Part shown: in pieces, positions 5,373 to 5,423 of the stretch | How the letters are laid out: the number at the start of each line of letters is the position of its first letter | How positions within the stretch are numbered: position 1 is the stretch's first letter | Assembly: GCA_017379955.1 (NCBI GenBank) | Contig: JAFNVE010000148.1 | Coordinates: forward strand, 1-5,423 | From: Tidjanibacter sp. | GTDB lineage: Bacteria; Bacteroidota; Bacteroidia; Bacteroidales; Rikenellaceae | DNA length: 5,423 nucleotides | Reading direction: 5' to 3' | Translations under genes and position numbers: made by a program | The notes under the pieces: model-generated | The model's database searches: none | What the model was told of the DNA's origin: nothing | The model's input: only the letters and a program-made list of their open reading frames with translations

Positions 5373-5423
5373 CCAATAAGACTCTTTGTGAAGCAATTAA
5401 GTTTCTCGGGTTTAGGGGATACC
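5373..5423. other. Unassigned window end
   Basis: No complete gene, hairpin or promoter is recognisable in the last 51 bases. A plus-strand frame beginning at ATG 5328 stays open to the edge, reading EPIRLFVKQLSFSGLGDT after the repeat. A minus-strand frame is also open here. Neither resembles a family I know. Confidence 0.4.

Noticed and set aside
5328..5423. A partial plus-strand gene starting MGIMGDLGIMG and running off the window.
   Set aside because: The first 15 codons are the nonamer repeat itself, which is open because its period is divisible by three. The next 17 residues match nothing I recognise.

Overview
The window looks like chromosomal core DNA from a Bacteroidota genome, most likely Bacteroidales. 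Three things point there: a Bacteroidetes-type promoter (TTG, 19 bases, TAATTTTG) instead of a sigma70 -35/-10 pair, a bacterial CCDC81-type HU-domain protein, and the gene order sigma54 activator - LptE - small TPR-like protein - SecG, which I recall as common in Bacteroidales. The coding regions are of intermediate GC, with AT-rich gaps between genes. A Rikenellaceae/Alistipes-like source is possible but not shown.

Layout. Bases 1-68 hold no supported gene. A fold-type III PLP decarboxylase, probably arginine decarboxylase, runs on the minus strand at 69-1460. An AT-rich divergent region (1461-1706) carries the promoters for both directions. Five tightly spaced plus-strand genes follow: a membrane-anchored HU-domain protein (1707-2651), a sigma54-dependent AAA+ activator with no receiver domain (2667-3884), the outer-membrane lipoprotein LptE (3896-4411), a small TPR-like protein (4413-4868) and the translocon subunit SecG (4881-5198). 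The gaps between them are 15, 11, 1 and 12 bases. With a strong intrinsic terminator at 5218-5257, they read as one operon.

The operon joins a transcription regulator with two envelope-building parts: LptE for LPS delivery to the outer membrane and SecG for protein export. At its head is a protein that may hold DNA or a partner at the inner membrane.

The end of the window (5258-5423) is repeat-rich and has no convincing gene. It has a heptamer array (TTCAAAA), a second weak hairpin with a T-run, and five GGG-containing units in exact 9-base register that fit a G-quadruplex motif.

I see no phage, CRISPR, transposase, tRNA or rRNA. Nothing here can be claimed as a new defence or mobile system. 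The less ordinary points are the SPOR-less HU membrane protein at the head of an envelope operon, the palindrome over its promoter, and the 9-base G-tract array.
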